A stretch of DNA of 64,000 nt from Schistocephalus solidus (lineage: Eukaryota; Platyhelminthes; Cestoda; Diphyllobothriidea; Diphyllobothriidae). The stretch spans positions 83,718-147,717 of the forward strand of contig WEDG01001445.1 in NCBI GenBank assembly GCA_017591395.1. The letters are read 5' to 3'. The translations under genes were made by a program, and so were the position numbers. The notes under the pieces were generated by a model that saw nothing but the letters and a program-made list of their open reading frames with translations, was not told where the DNA came from and did no database searches. Shown here piece after piece: positions 41,522 through 51,634 of this stretch; position 1 is the stretch's first letter; every line of letters starts with the position of its first letter.

Positions 41522-43780
41522 GTGGTTTAAATATATCTGAGCGTTGAGTCTTCAGGGTGGTCTAGTCCTTCTTTAGTCCTACAGAAGGTCATTCAGTCGA
41601 ACTCCTTTAAGAACGTCAACATTCCAGCCGTAATTTTTAGGTTCCTTTTTCGCAAGGTTCTTTATGAAAACTTTGGTAGTGACTCGAATGTGCGCGCTGA
41701 TTTCCTCATAATAATTTATCTGTAATGCAAAACATTATCGCACTTATTCTCCCCATCCTCCGCTCCTGCCACTCCTTATCTTCCTTCACACTTATTTTCC
41801 TCCGGCTCTTCCCCCGTCCACCTTCTCTTCCTGAGCTTCCGTTCGACTGACATTTGACACCTCTTTATACAACTTTACTGACTTCCAATTTTCGCACGTT
41901 GAGCAGACAAACAAACATCAAAACACCAACTAAACATCAAACAGCTACCATTGGTTAGGCTGAGTGTAGGAAACTCATGCCTTTTTGCAACGTATGTTCG
42001 CCCTGAAGCCATCGAGTCGGAAAAAGAGGACACTTAGCACGCACGTTTTTACCACCTGTCGCGTCTTCGGCTCCTCCGTCCTACGGCTTATACTACGGGA
42101 TTTGAAACTGTCACCATCACCATCACCACCCACCCACACGAATCTATGTCTTTCCAGAGGTTTTGCTTTCCCAGCCGGGGTGCGAATTCCACTGCCGCCA
42201 CTATTGCGACTCGTGATTTTTCCCAAGATTTCCAACTTTCCCAATATGGAACGCACAGTTCGTGTTTTTTTTTAAAGGGCAAAACTATGGCGGAACAACT
42301 ATAACCATAACCACCACCAATACCACAACAAAGACCCCAAGAAGTAACGTCTTTGTTGTTTAAATCCAGCAAACACTGCCATCGTCATCGCACAAGTAGC
42401 CGCCTAGGCTCCCCCTTCGCTGTAACCTTCTCCAGCCCTCATTGAATGTTCAGTCTTTCTTATTTTTTTAATCCGACGTCTGTTGATTTGTACACTTAAT
42501 ACACGACTTCACTGATATCCTTATGCATAATTTTCTAGTCCCAACCCCTCTATGTTACCGTTCCCTCTGTGTACGTCGTGGGGTTCTCTTCGCTTCCGTT
42601 CATTCACCTCTTCACTTCCTCTCGCCTTTACACGCGTCTTGATCCGTCTAACTCCGAATGTCTAGAGGTGCTAGTTCCTTCCAGTCTTGAGAGCTACTGA
42701 ATACACCGACATCCCGCTGGCTTCATACTACAAGGAGATGGATCATCTTTCATTTATCCTACTCATGCTCACCCCATCCACTACTACAGTAAAGGGAATC
42801 TCTGGAATATCTGCGCCTGGCTTTTATTGTCTCATTACGTGGAGGTCAGTCCTTGACTCTACACAGAAAGATCTATCTCTGTCCTCCGCGTGTACTTCCA
42901 TACGGTAACACACAAGGCTCTATCTGTTTTACGTATAATAGGCGGCCCGTCGAGCACTTAACATTTCGACTCGCGAGTGTGGTGCGACGATGAGTGCCAC
43001 CTTTTGCAGCTATTTATATAGCTTTTCAGTAAAGGCAGACTTAATTTTTACCTGAGCTTGAGTACTTTTTCATGTTTATAATTAATGTATCATATACAAA
43101 TATAATATACCATAATTTAGTAACTCGACCTCTTTCCTAATGTCTGCATCCTTGGGCAAAAGCTGTCGAAAGTTTCGATCCGGTAAAGATAATTCAGTAG
43201 GAAGAAGATTCGGTTAGCTCGATAATGCTAGCACGAATGCACAGCAGTGCGCTCGTTAACACCGAAAAGGTGTTCGACCATTAAACCTGTATTGATTCCT
43301 ACTTGTGAGGATCTTTACAAATAGGTCAGCGAATTCCATACCGCGGGTTGCCTGCATTTCAGATGATTTACCTACTTTGTGGTCTGTTAAAATAAAATTA
43401 ATTGGTCAGCTTACAGCCACCACGACACTCCATGGATTGCAAATTTGAACAAGCGCTGGAAATGCACTTCCACCACGCATTCTTGTTCTAAATAAACCAC
43501 CTTTATATTTTTTTGCCCTGGGTGGATGTAACGAACTTTGGGCCACGCAATATTTATTTTGCAATTTTTGGCACGTGACGGAGTCATTTTGGGTCGGAAT
43601 ACAGGGAATACTGTATATGCCTTCTTTTGACACGCGACTGGAGAGGGGAGCGTAATTGCAAGCGGAATAACGCTTCCAGGCGAGAGGTACCTTCTGAGTG
43701 CGCGTGCTGACTAGAAATGCCTTGGTGGAGGCCTTGCATTTTTTGTCCTCTTAATCTCCTCAGGCTTGGTCCGCAGTTGC
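41522..43780. other. 3' flank of Tob, no other supported gene
   Basis: The first several hundred bases are probably the Tob 3' UTR. CT-rich stretches occur at 41,740-41,850 and 42,100-42,430. Open frames at 41,985-42,275 and 42,687-42,908 carry no motif. Confidence 0.4.
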
Positions 43781-43783
43781 ATC

Positions 43784-43830
43784 CGGCAGAAAAATCGGCG
43801 AAACGTGTCTGGGATTTTAGCTGGTACCTG
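43784..43830 (+). repeat. fragment of the 713-1,543 retrozyme-like repeat (half hammerhead)
   Basis: CGGCAGAAAAATCGGCGAAA, CGTGTCTGGG and ATTTTAGCTGGTACC match the 3' half of the hammerhead unit at 1,280-1,325 (TCGGC, GAAA, GTC, TGGG). The CTGAGGA half is missing, so it cannot form a ribozyme. Confidence 0.5.
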
Positions 43831-44022
43831 TGCCTTGTATGCTCTCACCTTGCTTTGCCGACAGATCGCAGCCTAATTCTAGGGGAAGGTCACACGAGAC
43901 TGGCTGATCATTGGTCAGTCGTCATTGCCTCATGCAAGGCGGAAATTTTGGTTAAAAATGGCCAAATCTGTTCACGCGTCAAATAACTCCACCATCTACC
44001 ATGATCACACTGCTGAGAAGTT

Positions 44023-44600
44023 GAATTTTGCAAACGACTATGTCCTCTATGTTCCCTACCGCGTGGGCGCAGGATCGGTGGCTCGCGTGTGACTTAGTTA
44101 ATACTGATGGTAGACTTGCACAGCATCTTTCCTGTTTTCCCACCTGAGTCCGACGTTATGGCCGAGTTAAGAAGATCTGAAGTATGATCGGACGTAGTGG
44201 CTGACAGCCAAAGTGAACGTCTACGCGTCCCACACCCACAACTTGGTTCCCACCAAACATAACAGACTATTAATGGGACGGCTCAGATCTTACATACGTG
44301 AGTGTCAGAGGCCCCTTTGAGAATGATTCCCAATCTCCCCAGCCCGTTGCCCAGAACACCACGTAATACTGCGCATAAAGTCGGAATTATCCGGGCAGTT
44401 GATAGCCTTCAAAGGCCCGAATTAAGTCGTGGTAGATTGAAAGACCTCAGATTTACAATAGCGAGGAGTGTGCTGATGTGCAGTGTGGATGAATTAACCA
44501 GTGTCGATCACATCTTCTCCCCCCTCTACCATTTAAAATTCGACTGCCCGAGTCTATCGGCCAGTTGACAATTAGGTTGGGCACAGTTGCTGACATAGTT
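44023..44600 (-). repeat. dispersed repeat R1, diverged copy
   Basis: TTTTGCAAACGACTATGTCC, a GTTCCCTACCGCGTGGG block and CACCTGAGTCCGACGTTATG follow R1 order. It resembles 23,925-24,310 most closely. A 3' part with CCGGGCAGTTGATAGCCTTC is near 44,390. Confidence 0.5.
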
Positions 44601-44726
44601 AACCAGACTGTTTATGTGTGCCACACTAGGCATGGTTACCACATCAGGCATCCAAATACACCAAGAACATGTTCCTCACTTACCTGGGGTGAACATGTTC
44701 TGACATGTCTTAGCGTTCACCACACC

Positions 44727-44945
44727 AATCTGGCGCCGGCATACAGGGCCCTGCGTAGTCACTTCCGGACTGGCGCCACTGCTGTCTGATTGGCCCCTGC
44801 TCCCCCTATAAATGTCACTCGTTTATGTTGCTGTTTTATCTCTGATGATGGACTCCAGTAAGAGTCCGAAAGCTCAGACAAATAAAGCCATGATTCCGGT
44901 GAACAAAAAACCTTCTTCACTTATACACACACCTGGAATGCGGAC
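44727..44945 (+). mobile_element. Penelope-like element, 3' terminal fragment
   Basis: ACCAATCTGGCGCCGGCATA then CAGGGCCCTGCGTAGTCAC encodes LAPAYRALRSHFRTGATAV and a TGA. This is the same C-terminus as the Penelope copy at 49.4 kb. The 3' UTR follows with the hammerhead-like motif and an ATTCCGGTGAAC block shared with 49,313. Confidence 0.65.
44842..44871 (+). ncRNA. hammerhead-like motif in Penelope 3' UTR
   Basis: CTGATGA (44,842-44,848), one extra T, a perfect 6-bp stem GGACTC/GAGTCC around CAGTAA, then GAAA (44,868-44,871). The core is right, but I cannot find a helix III with a UH triplet, so cleavage is doubtful. In the 49.3 kb copy the core reads CTGAATA, and near 50,590 it is further diverged. 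Confidence 0.45.
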
Positions 44946-44949
44946 TTTC

Positions 44950-45790
44950 GCCTCCATACCGAAGATGGTTGATTGGGTCAAACGTTTACTGCCAAAGAGA
45001 GTTTGGATGTTGCGGGTGTGGTGCTTGGATTGGAGCAGGGCCATTTTGTGATATAGAGACGTGGGAGCTGATAGGTGGGAGTGTAGTAGTGTAGTTTGAC
45101 CTGCGGTGTTTTGTCGCAGATTTCCACGGAAGAGCATGTGGCTGAATAAATCAGTGCTGCGATTAAATCTTTTTGGGTAGTGTATGCAGGTTAAAGGGGT
45201 GCAGGAGGTGTAGGTTAGGACTCCTGACACTGGGCCAGGGCTCACAAGGTGAGGTGAGTGAGGACCCAGGACCGTGCGTGTTGCAAATGTGCGTTGGCAG
45301 TGAAAAAATAGAAGATTACCGTTATTGAGCTGGTGGTGGCGGCAGCGGCAAAGTTAGTGGTCGTGCAGTTAGTGCGCTGATGGTGAAAGTGTTTCCACAT
45401 GTGTGGGTGGGCTTTCCTCGTTGAAATTGCAGTGACTCACACTGTAGTACATGCGCACGCGGTCAAGAAGACCTATATCCAAATGTCCTGAGGCATTTTG
45501 GGAAGATGAGACGCGTGTGACTGGTTTATTTGGGGACTCGGAGTACTGGTTCTCCGGTCTCTGTACGATGGATTCGTAAGTGACCGACCAGTCTGTGTGA
45601 TTTGATGGTGAGATCGCAATTAGTACAGGTTTGGACTGAGCCCACATTGCAGGTGGAAGGAAAGATGGTACTGATGGTTGGCGGGACATCGGTAGTGTTC
45701 TTACCGGTGGTGGAGGCGGCGGTAGGGACGGTGGAGGAAATGGAGGAGGAGTAGGCGTGCTCTGACATGGGATGAAAGTTGCAGTGTTGC
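44950..45790 (-). pseudogene. LINE zinc-finger relic
   Basis: The minus strand reads CTNCDLTIKSHRLVGHLRIH then RTETGEPVLRVPK near 45,540-45,640. Further on it reads CIHYPKRFNRSTDLFSHM (about 45,145-45,195). Both are decayed C2H2 fingers with the linker of LINE A/B. Stops and frameshifts break it. Confidence 0.6.
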
Positions 45791-46355
45791 TATTTACTTC
45801 TTTCCGAAGGTGTCCGATATTGCCAAGTCATACGTGGAAATATCCGTTTACTGTGTGGGCACGATGAAAGGGGCTGGGTGTTTGAGCTGCGTCATTGTTC
45901 TGGATGAATTTTTTCCAGCACACCAGCTTAATTCGCACACCTGTGGAACAATATACTCTAAGTAGACGAAAGAGCTGGTCAGCACCTCGAAATCCTTAAA
46001 ATAAGTAAGATCTAGAATGCACGGAACACAAACTACTCGGACACCAGCGCATGTTAGCAAGATGCTGTTTAACAGGAATAACATGAGAGAGTAGCTTTGG
46101 CTGACGTCTGAACGTCAAAGGAGCCACTGGTTCTGCCGCAAGTTTTTTCTTGATCCCGTTAAAATAAACCTGAACCAAACGTTGTAAATTAGATGACACT
46201 GCATACTGCGGCATGAGAGACTTCAAATTGAACTGTGGTGAGGGAAAGTCACATTTTGGTGTAGGATCCATGAAACATCGCGGTTGACTGTTAACTGCAA
46301 CGAAACGGAGGGCGCTGAGTTAAATCACACCAACCGTACTACTTTGATGGTAGAC
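45791..46355. other. no supported feature
   Basis: No coding or repeat signal recognised. Confidence 0.4.
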
Positions 46356-46359
46356 GAGT

Positions 46360-46548
46360 GCTCACCGATCACGTTACGGGATATGATCCTTTCAGTGGGC
46401 CTTGAGATCACTCTCAAAACCCGCCAGTAACGACACAGCGGCTAGCATCACAGGCCAAATAACAGTACCGACAAAGACGAAGGAGACTGGAATGGTCATT
46501 TCTGGCTTATTAGTCGTCATCAGCCAGCCATACCCAATCCCAGATTTG
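46360..46548 (-). mobile_element. SINE fragment S7 with hammerhead
   Basis: The minus strand runs from GGGATTGGGTATGGCTGG to the 3' signature CCCGTAACGTGATCGGTGAG at 46,361-46,380. The tRNA head is absent. It meets a plus-strand copy head to head at about 46,555. Confidence 0.7.
46485..46529 (-). ncRNA. SINE-borne hammerhead motif, S7
   Basis: Minus strand: GGCTGG, CTGATGA, CGAC-TAATAA-GCCA, GAAA, ATGACCAT, cleavage U, CCAGTC. The core and helix I are intact; helix II has two mismatches. Confidence 0.5.
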
Positions 46549-46555
46549 CAATTCT

Positions 46556-46745
46556 GAGCACCTGATCGCAACCGATAGGACAAGGAGCCCGTGGCTCAAT
46601 GCTTGGGGCTTTCGACTTCTAACCAACAGAACGCGGATCCGAGCCACAGGGGTTCCAAACCTAGGGTTCAATATGGCTGGATGATGTCGACTAATTAGCC
46701 ATTCAGATCTCCTTTGTATTTGACAGTAGTTTCATTCTGCCAATA
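46556..46745 (+). mobile_element. diverged tRNA-derived SINE, S8
   Basis: The leader CTGATCGCAACCGATAGGAC is followed by the head GAGCCCGTGGCTCAATG. The body is decayed (ATATGGCTGGATGATGTCGA, TAATTAGCCATTC), with no usable ribozyme. Confidence 0.6.
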
Positions 46746-47756
46746 TGTCTTCGGTCGTTTTGGTAAGATACGACAAAAGCGAAAATATTTCAAGTTGGCA
46801 ATTGTTGAAACAGTACCTACACTTTGATTTGTTGCCTATTTTGAGAAGTGGTATAACGAAAGAGTCGGGTTACATTGCGAATACTGTATCTTTCCCTAAA
46901 ACTTGGGGCAGAGAGTTGCTTATTCGTCAAAATAAGACAGTCAAACAGTAATTAGCGATTCCAGTTAAAATTTGGTCCTTGAGTGAGGCTTTATCTCGTA
47001 TTTACATCAAGGCACAACGTAAGAGACCACAGTCCGCATTAATAGCTCTTCTCATTTCCGCAACATCCTCAAAATATACAGCAGCTCAGGTCACGCAACC
47101 CATCACTCTCAGAAGTTTAGCAGAAGGACATACCAACCGGGACATCATTTTATTATACTTTGAGTGGTGCTAGAAGTCCAAATAGGCGCATTTTTAGGTT
47201 TGATCACATTAAAGATCGGATACAATCCCATTGAATAGCTGTAAAACATCCGTGCTCCTTGGTAATTCTATGCCCATCGTAATTGGGGTCGTGCCTTTCT
47301 GAAGCTAATATCTAGAGACGTGGGAGTCGAGGGTCGTTTTGACGACAACCAAAGAACTACCAGGTGGGCCAGAAATCTGACCTTTTGCGAAGAACTTAGA
47401 GAGAGAGAGAGAGAGAGAGAAATACACTCTTTTTAAAGTCCAAAATTTTCAGCAGTCCGAGTTGAGTATTTTTAACGGAAAACGCTCCAGGCGTAGCCGT
47501 CATCTGCTACAAATCGGCAGAATTACTGGTTCTTGACAGAGCAAAGTCCATTTTAGTAGTTGGACGCTTGAGACGGTGGACTTCTGATTGTAATCCAAGA
47601 ACATGAAGTCAAAACGGTAAACAAGCCGTAACAAAAGTTTGGTTAAGATAATTCTTGCTGCCATTTTGAGCGCCCCAAATGTAGCATAGGAATCTACAAG
47701 GAACCTACCTCAGCAGGCTTAAACAAGTATTTTGTCCTTTTATTTTACTCCATATT
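46746..47756. other. no supported gene; (GA)n microsatellite
   Basis: Perfect GA tract at 47,398-47,421. Two short plus-strand frames (46,745-46,951 and 46,979-47,173) have no recognised family. Confidence 0.4.
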
Positions 47757-47905
47757 CTCGTTTCCGCATGTGTGGGTGGGTTTTCCTTGTTGCAATTGCT
47801 TTGACTCGCACTATAGTACATATGCACGTGGTCAAGAAGACCTATATCGAAATGTCCTGAGGCATTTTGGGACGATGAGACGCGTGTGCCTGGTGTAAGA
47901 ACCCA
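47757..47905 (-). repeat. LINE-derived duplicate of 45,385-45,530
   Basis: CATGTGTGGGTGGG, the CACGTGGTCAAGAAGACCTA stretch and TGAGACGCGTGTG recur at 45,399-45,530 with few differences. The source is the decayed zinc-finger 3' part of the LINE family. Confidence 0.6.
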
Positions 47906-48203
47906 TATCGGAATCGACCATTTCCCACAGCCGTATGATGCAGTGTCACAAAAATGCACGTGAAGACTCCAGCATGAGCTCAATGGCGCAACCGGACGAA
48001 CATACCCGTAATCTGATTGGTGAGCCGCCCCCATAGTCAACACCGTACTATTTTTGTTGGTTAGTATTTCTTCCTTATTTTCTTATTTTTGTGTCCCCTA
48101 TTTCGTTAAGAAACCTTATCTAAGCTTAATTAATGGATTTTAAATACAGTCATTTTCTGAAATTCTGGTCTTCGGTAACAATTCTAAATAAGTGAACAGT
48201 AAT

Positions 48204-48426
48204 TTATAAACCAAAACCGGCCTTCTCTTTAAGAACGGCAGTTTTCTTCTCGTTTTTAAACTTTAGGGGACGCATGATGGGCAGTTCTCTATTACATAAA
48301 TCGTCTTGCCAAATTGACGACATTTCGTAAGATATACCATGTACACTGGACGTTGTATCAGCGTATGGTAAGGAGCTTTGCCACGCAAGAAAAACGCTAT
48401 TATAAACAAACTTTATGTCTGGTTCC
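48204..48426 (-). CDS. candidate terminal coding exon, unknown protein
   Basis: On the minus strand a strong acceptor (T-rich TTTTTTTGTTTTTACAG) precedes an open stretch from 48,426 to a TAA at 48,204-48,206. It encodes about 73 residues beginning EPDIKFVYNSVFLAW and ending KEKAGFGL, including SIWQDDLCNREL. Its composition looks protein-like, but I recognise no family and no upstream exon. It could equally be a chance open frame. Confidence 0.25.
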
Positions 48427-49259
48427 CTGTAAAAACAAAAAAAGCTGCATTTTATTTTCCTAACCGCTGGAATAGACATTGGTCCTTGCACTAAGTTTTT
48501 CTTTCACGGTCTGAATTTTCAGTTCTTTCCGAAAATGGCTTCTTTTTAAATGCCAGTGGTTGGGAGGACGCGAGAATAGGTAATTCCGTTCTGAAATTTA
48601 ACACAAAGGGCGGCTACCTATTCCTGTGATCAATCCAACCCTTTTCCCTAAAATATATATTTACCATTAGAGACAAAAGAGCATTTCTTGTTGTGTAGTT
48701 TAACTATGTCATTGAAAATTGGTTGCCAAACATCTAAAATGGCACATTGGTCCTAATCCAACGGTATTTTAATTATTATGATCAGCTGAATTCAACTCTT
48801 CAATATATAAAATTTGTTTTTTGATATTAATCCTGGCTACAGGTTGGGGTCGAGAGTTCTATAGTCGCGTTTGGTGACTTAAACGAGTACTGCATATTAA
48901 AAGCTTCGTTCTTTTCGGTAAATGAGCCGGAGAACGAAGGCAATACCCTCTTAATCCGTATTCATTTATCAACTGTCGCATCAGAATCGTTTGGGCTGAT
49001 GGTGAGTCAGTAATCAATATAATAGTCAGCTGCGTTCAGCAGTGAATCCGTGTGTTCGTTGCTCCACACTTCCTTGCGGTCAGCCATCTAAAAAGTTCCT
49101 TTTTGCTTGCAAAAAATTTGGGCTTGGTCTGAATTCCAATCTCACAACGTATCCGGTTCCACTTGGTCGCCTAAGCCTCTGTGACTGTCCATCAGGAAGC
49201 AACTGTCAATCTTTCTGAGCAAGGATGCAGGAGAGCAGTTTATCATCCGGTAGTTATTA
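48427..49259. other. no supported feature
   Basis: AT-rich spacer. If the exon at 48,204 is real, this would be its intron. Confidence 0.4.
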
Positions 49260-50200
49260 ACAGCAGAGATGAGGGAAACAGGCATAAGTGAAGAAGAAGA
49301 AGGTTGTTCGTTCACCGGAATCATAGCTTTATTCGTCTGAGCTTTCGAACTCTTATTGGAGTCCATATTCAGAGATAAAACAGCAACATAAACGAGTAAA
49401 ATTTATAGGGGGGGGGGGGGGGGGGGGGGCAAGGGCCAATCAGACAGCAGTGGCGCCAGTCCAAAGGTGACTACGCAGGGCCCTGTATGCCGGCCCCAGA
49501 TCGTGGGCGATGATCCTCGTGGCTGCGAAGTTAAACTCGTGACCCATTTCGTAGGTGTGGGCAGCCACATGTGATAAACCGTCACCCCGTCTCACAGCAA
49601 GCTTATGCTCGTGTATGCGCGATCCAGCATACGTCCAGTCTGTCCTCTGTAGTTACAGGAACAGTTTGGGCACGGAATGCGATACACTACTCCCGACTGC
49701 TCATTCGAATTTAATCTGTCCTTGATTCTGATAACCTTACTGCCATGGTAGCTTTGGGTCGGTGTGTGATTCCGGCACCAAGTCCGGCAACAATGCGCTC
49801 GGTTGCTTCTGACACGTTCTTGATACATGGCATCGCATGCTATATCGTAGGGGTTGGTTCTGGTTGGGTCCTCCACAGTCGAACACGTAGGCATCGGCTT
49901 ATGAACGCTTTCGGATAGCCGTTCCACATAAACTGGTCACGAAAGTAACGGTCCTCACGTGCTTTTTCCACCGGGTTGCTGCAGTGTGGCCAATAGTCGC
50001 CCTGAAAGGCAGCCTCAAAATGAAAGGCTGTCGCATGTGCTTGTCAACGCGATCAGTAGCCGCAGCCTGTTTGGTAAGCCGTTTTTGAGCATATTCGACC
50101 ATACAAACGGTGTCTTGGTCTCTATTGCGGATCATATATCCTCCTTCCTGCTTCCTTCCACATCCAGAAGTATTTTAATCAGTTCAGACAAGTAAGTATC
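49260..50200 (-). pseudogene. Penelope-like element, 3' half (GIY-YIG domain, broken)
   Basis: On the minus strand, 49,927-49,592 encodes a post-RT linker ending SGVVYRIPCPNCSCNYRGQT then GRML, the Cys-rich lead and GIY-YIG core (here NYRG). A frameshift at about 49,615 separates this from RIHEHKLAVRRGDGLS and EFNFAATRIIAHDL, then AYRALRSHLWTGATAV and a stop at about 49,440. Upstream, 50,135-49,930 carries more linker in another frame. The 3' UTR has a C tract (G22 on plus, 49,408-49,429) and a decayed hammerhead core. It differs in sequence from the copy at 3-416, so at least two Penelope lineages are present. Confidence 0.75.
49408..49429. repeat. homopolymer G22
   Basis: An uninterrupted 22-base G run just downstream of the Penelope stop codon (minus strand C run). 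A similar G18 run is at 55,476-55,493. Confidence 0.95.
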
Positions 50201-50516
50201 AGTAGTCAGCGGGAAGTGTTAAGCGACCACCACTTCTGCTATGGAAATATGTCCTCCCCAGGCGTGAAGGCGTCCTTTTCTCTTTTGGGGACGTTGTCTG
50301 GTCCACGGGATGCAAAATTGCAGGTACCAACTTAAATTGTCAGGAAGGAAGTGTTTGCGCCAAGCAAAATCCAAGAAGGTAACAGAAATGAGCTCAGCAC
50401 CAGTGAAAGTGCAGCCAATCTCATCGATTGCAAATTCACAACGGAGTTGCATATTTAGCTTCAATCGAGGATTCGAAATCAAGTTTTGTATGTGCGGAGG
50501 TGAAGCTTCGCATTCC

Positions 50517-50650
50517 CGGCCTTTCTAGTGTTTGATTGGCTCCTATGCCTTATAACCGTTGCTTGTTCTGTTGCCAGCTCTGTCTATGACGATGGACTCC
50601 TGTAGGATTTCGGAAGTTACAACGCATAGAAATAGTTCCGTTGGTTTTTA
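50517..50650 (+). mobile_element. Penelope-like 3' end, diverged
   Basis: TTTGATTGGCTCCTATGCC and CTATGACGATGGACTCCTGT, then GGATTTCGGAAG, parallel the 44,787-44,875 3' UTR. The hammerhead-like core is lost. Confidence 0.5.
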
Positions 50651-51632
50651 TGTGTCGTAAGATCCGAAAGTGATGTCGATTGGTGCAGCACCTTGGTACC
50701 TATTTTAAAGCAGGCCATGAAAATGGTTAGTGTCTGGTTTACACGGGATAACTCTCTGTTGCTTTTAGAACAAAGGTGCTATTTCGATGGGTGAATGACT
50801 TACCAGTCAAGTAAACGGTAAGGCTCAACACAAGCTAGGTTAGGGTCTGGTAAATTAGGAATGCTTTTTGGCAACCACCTTCTCCCTTCTACGATGGTGG
50901 AGGTAATTCCTCAGGCGAATATAGATTTTTCAACCATAACAGTGGATCGATAATTATAGTTAGATTTTTTTCGAAAAAGAGTGACGTTACTATGATGGAA
51001 GTCCGCCGTCTGTCTCCTTGTCACAGATAGTGTGTAAGACTAGCGTGTTTGACTATTGTAGCCTTGATTCAGTGTCTAGCATCCAACTACTGAGCAGTAG
51101 GAAAAATTTAGAAGAATTATCCGACGACTCACGTGAGGATGCTGGTAACCAATCTAATCTGATAGCAGAACGGGAAACTCCGTTTTGCCTGGGCATTCCA
51201 GTCCAGAGTTTTCGTGGGTCTCACGCCTTGTGAGCTGCAGTTGGTGAATACTCGAAGGCAGATTAAATTAGTGTGTGCTAATCTGTCCTAAATGCGGGAT
51301 GTAAATTACCCTTTTAGCTTAGTATCGCAATTGCTATGGCCTACAGTCCTGGGGCTCGGGGTGTAACGTAACCGCAGGATATCGCATTACGAATAGCAAG
51401 AAGTAGTTGTGAGGTCTTACTGCTGAATACATTGGGTCGGAAACCATGTTTCCCTGGAAGCTGAAAGTTGAGAATTTAATGAAATCAAAAATTGTGTGAC
51501 CTCTTGTCCAGCCGTTGGCGCCTATTACATATTAGGATTCATATCAATTCTGGAGAGACAACGATCGCAAAAATTACAACTACTTTAATTTTTCATAATA
51601 TATTCTTTGCTGTAAATCTGCCATGAAAAAGA
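50651..51632. other. no supported feature
   Basis: No recognisable coding or repeat content. A 71-codon frame at 51,018-51,233 has no motif. Confidence 0.4.
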
Positions 51633-51634
51633 TA

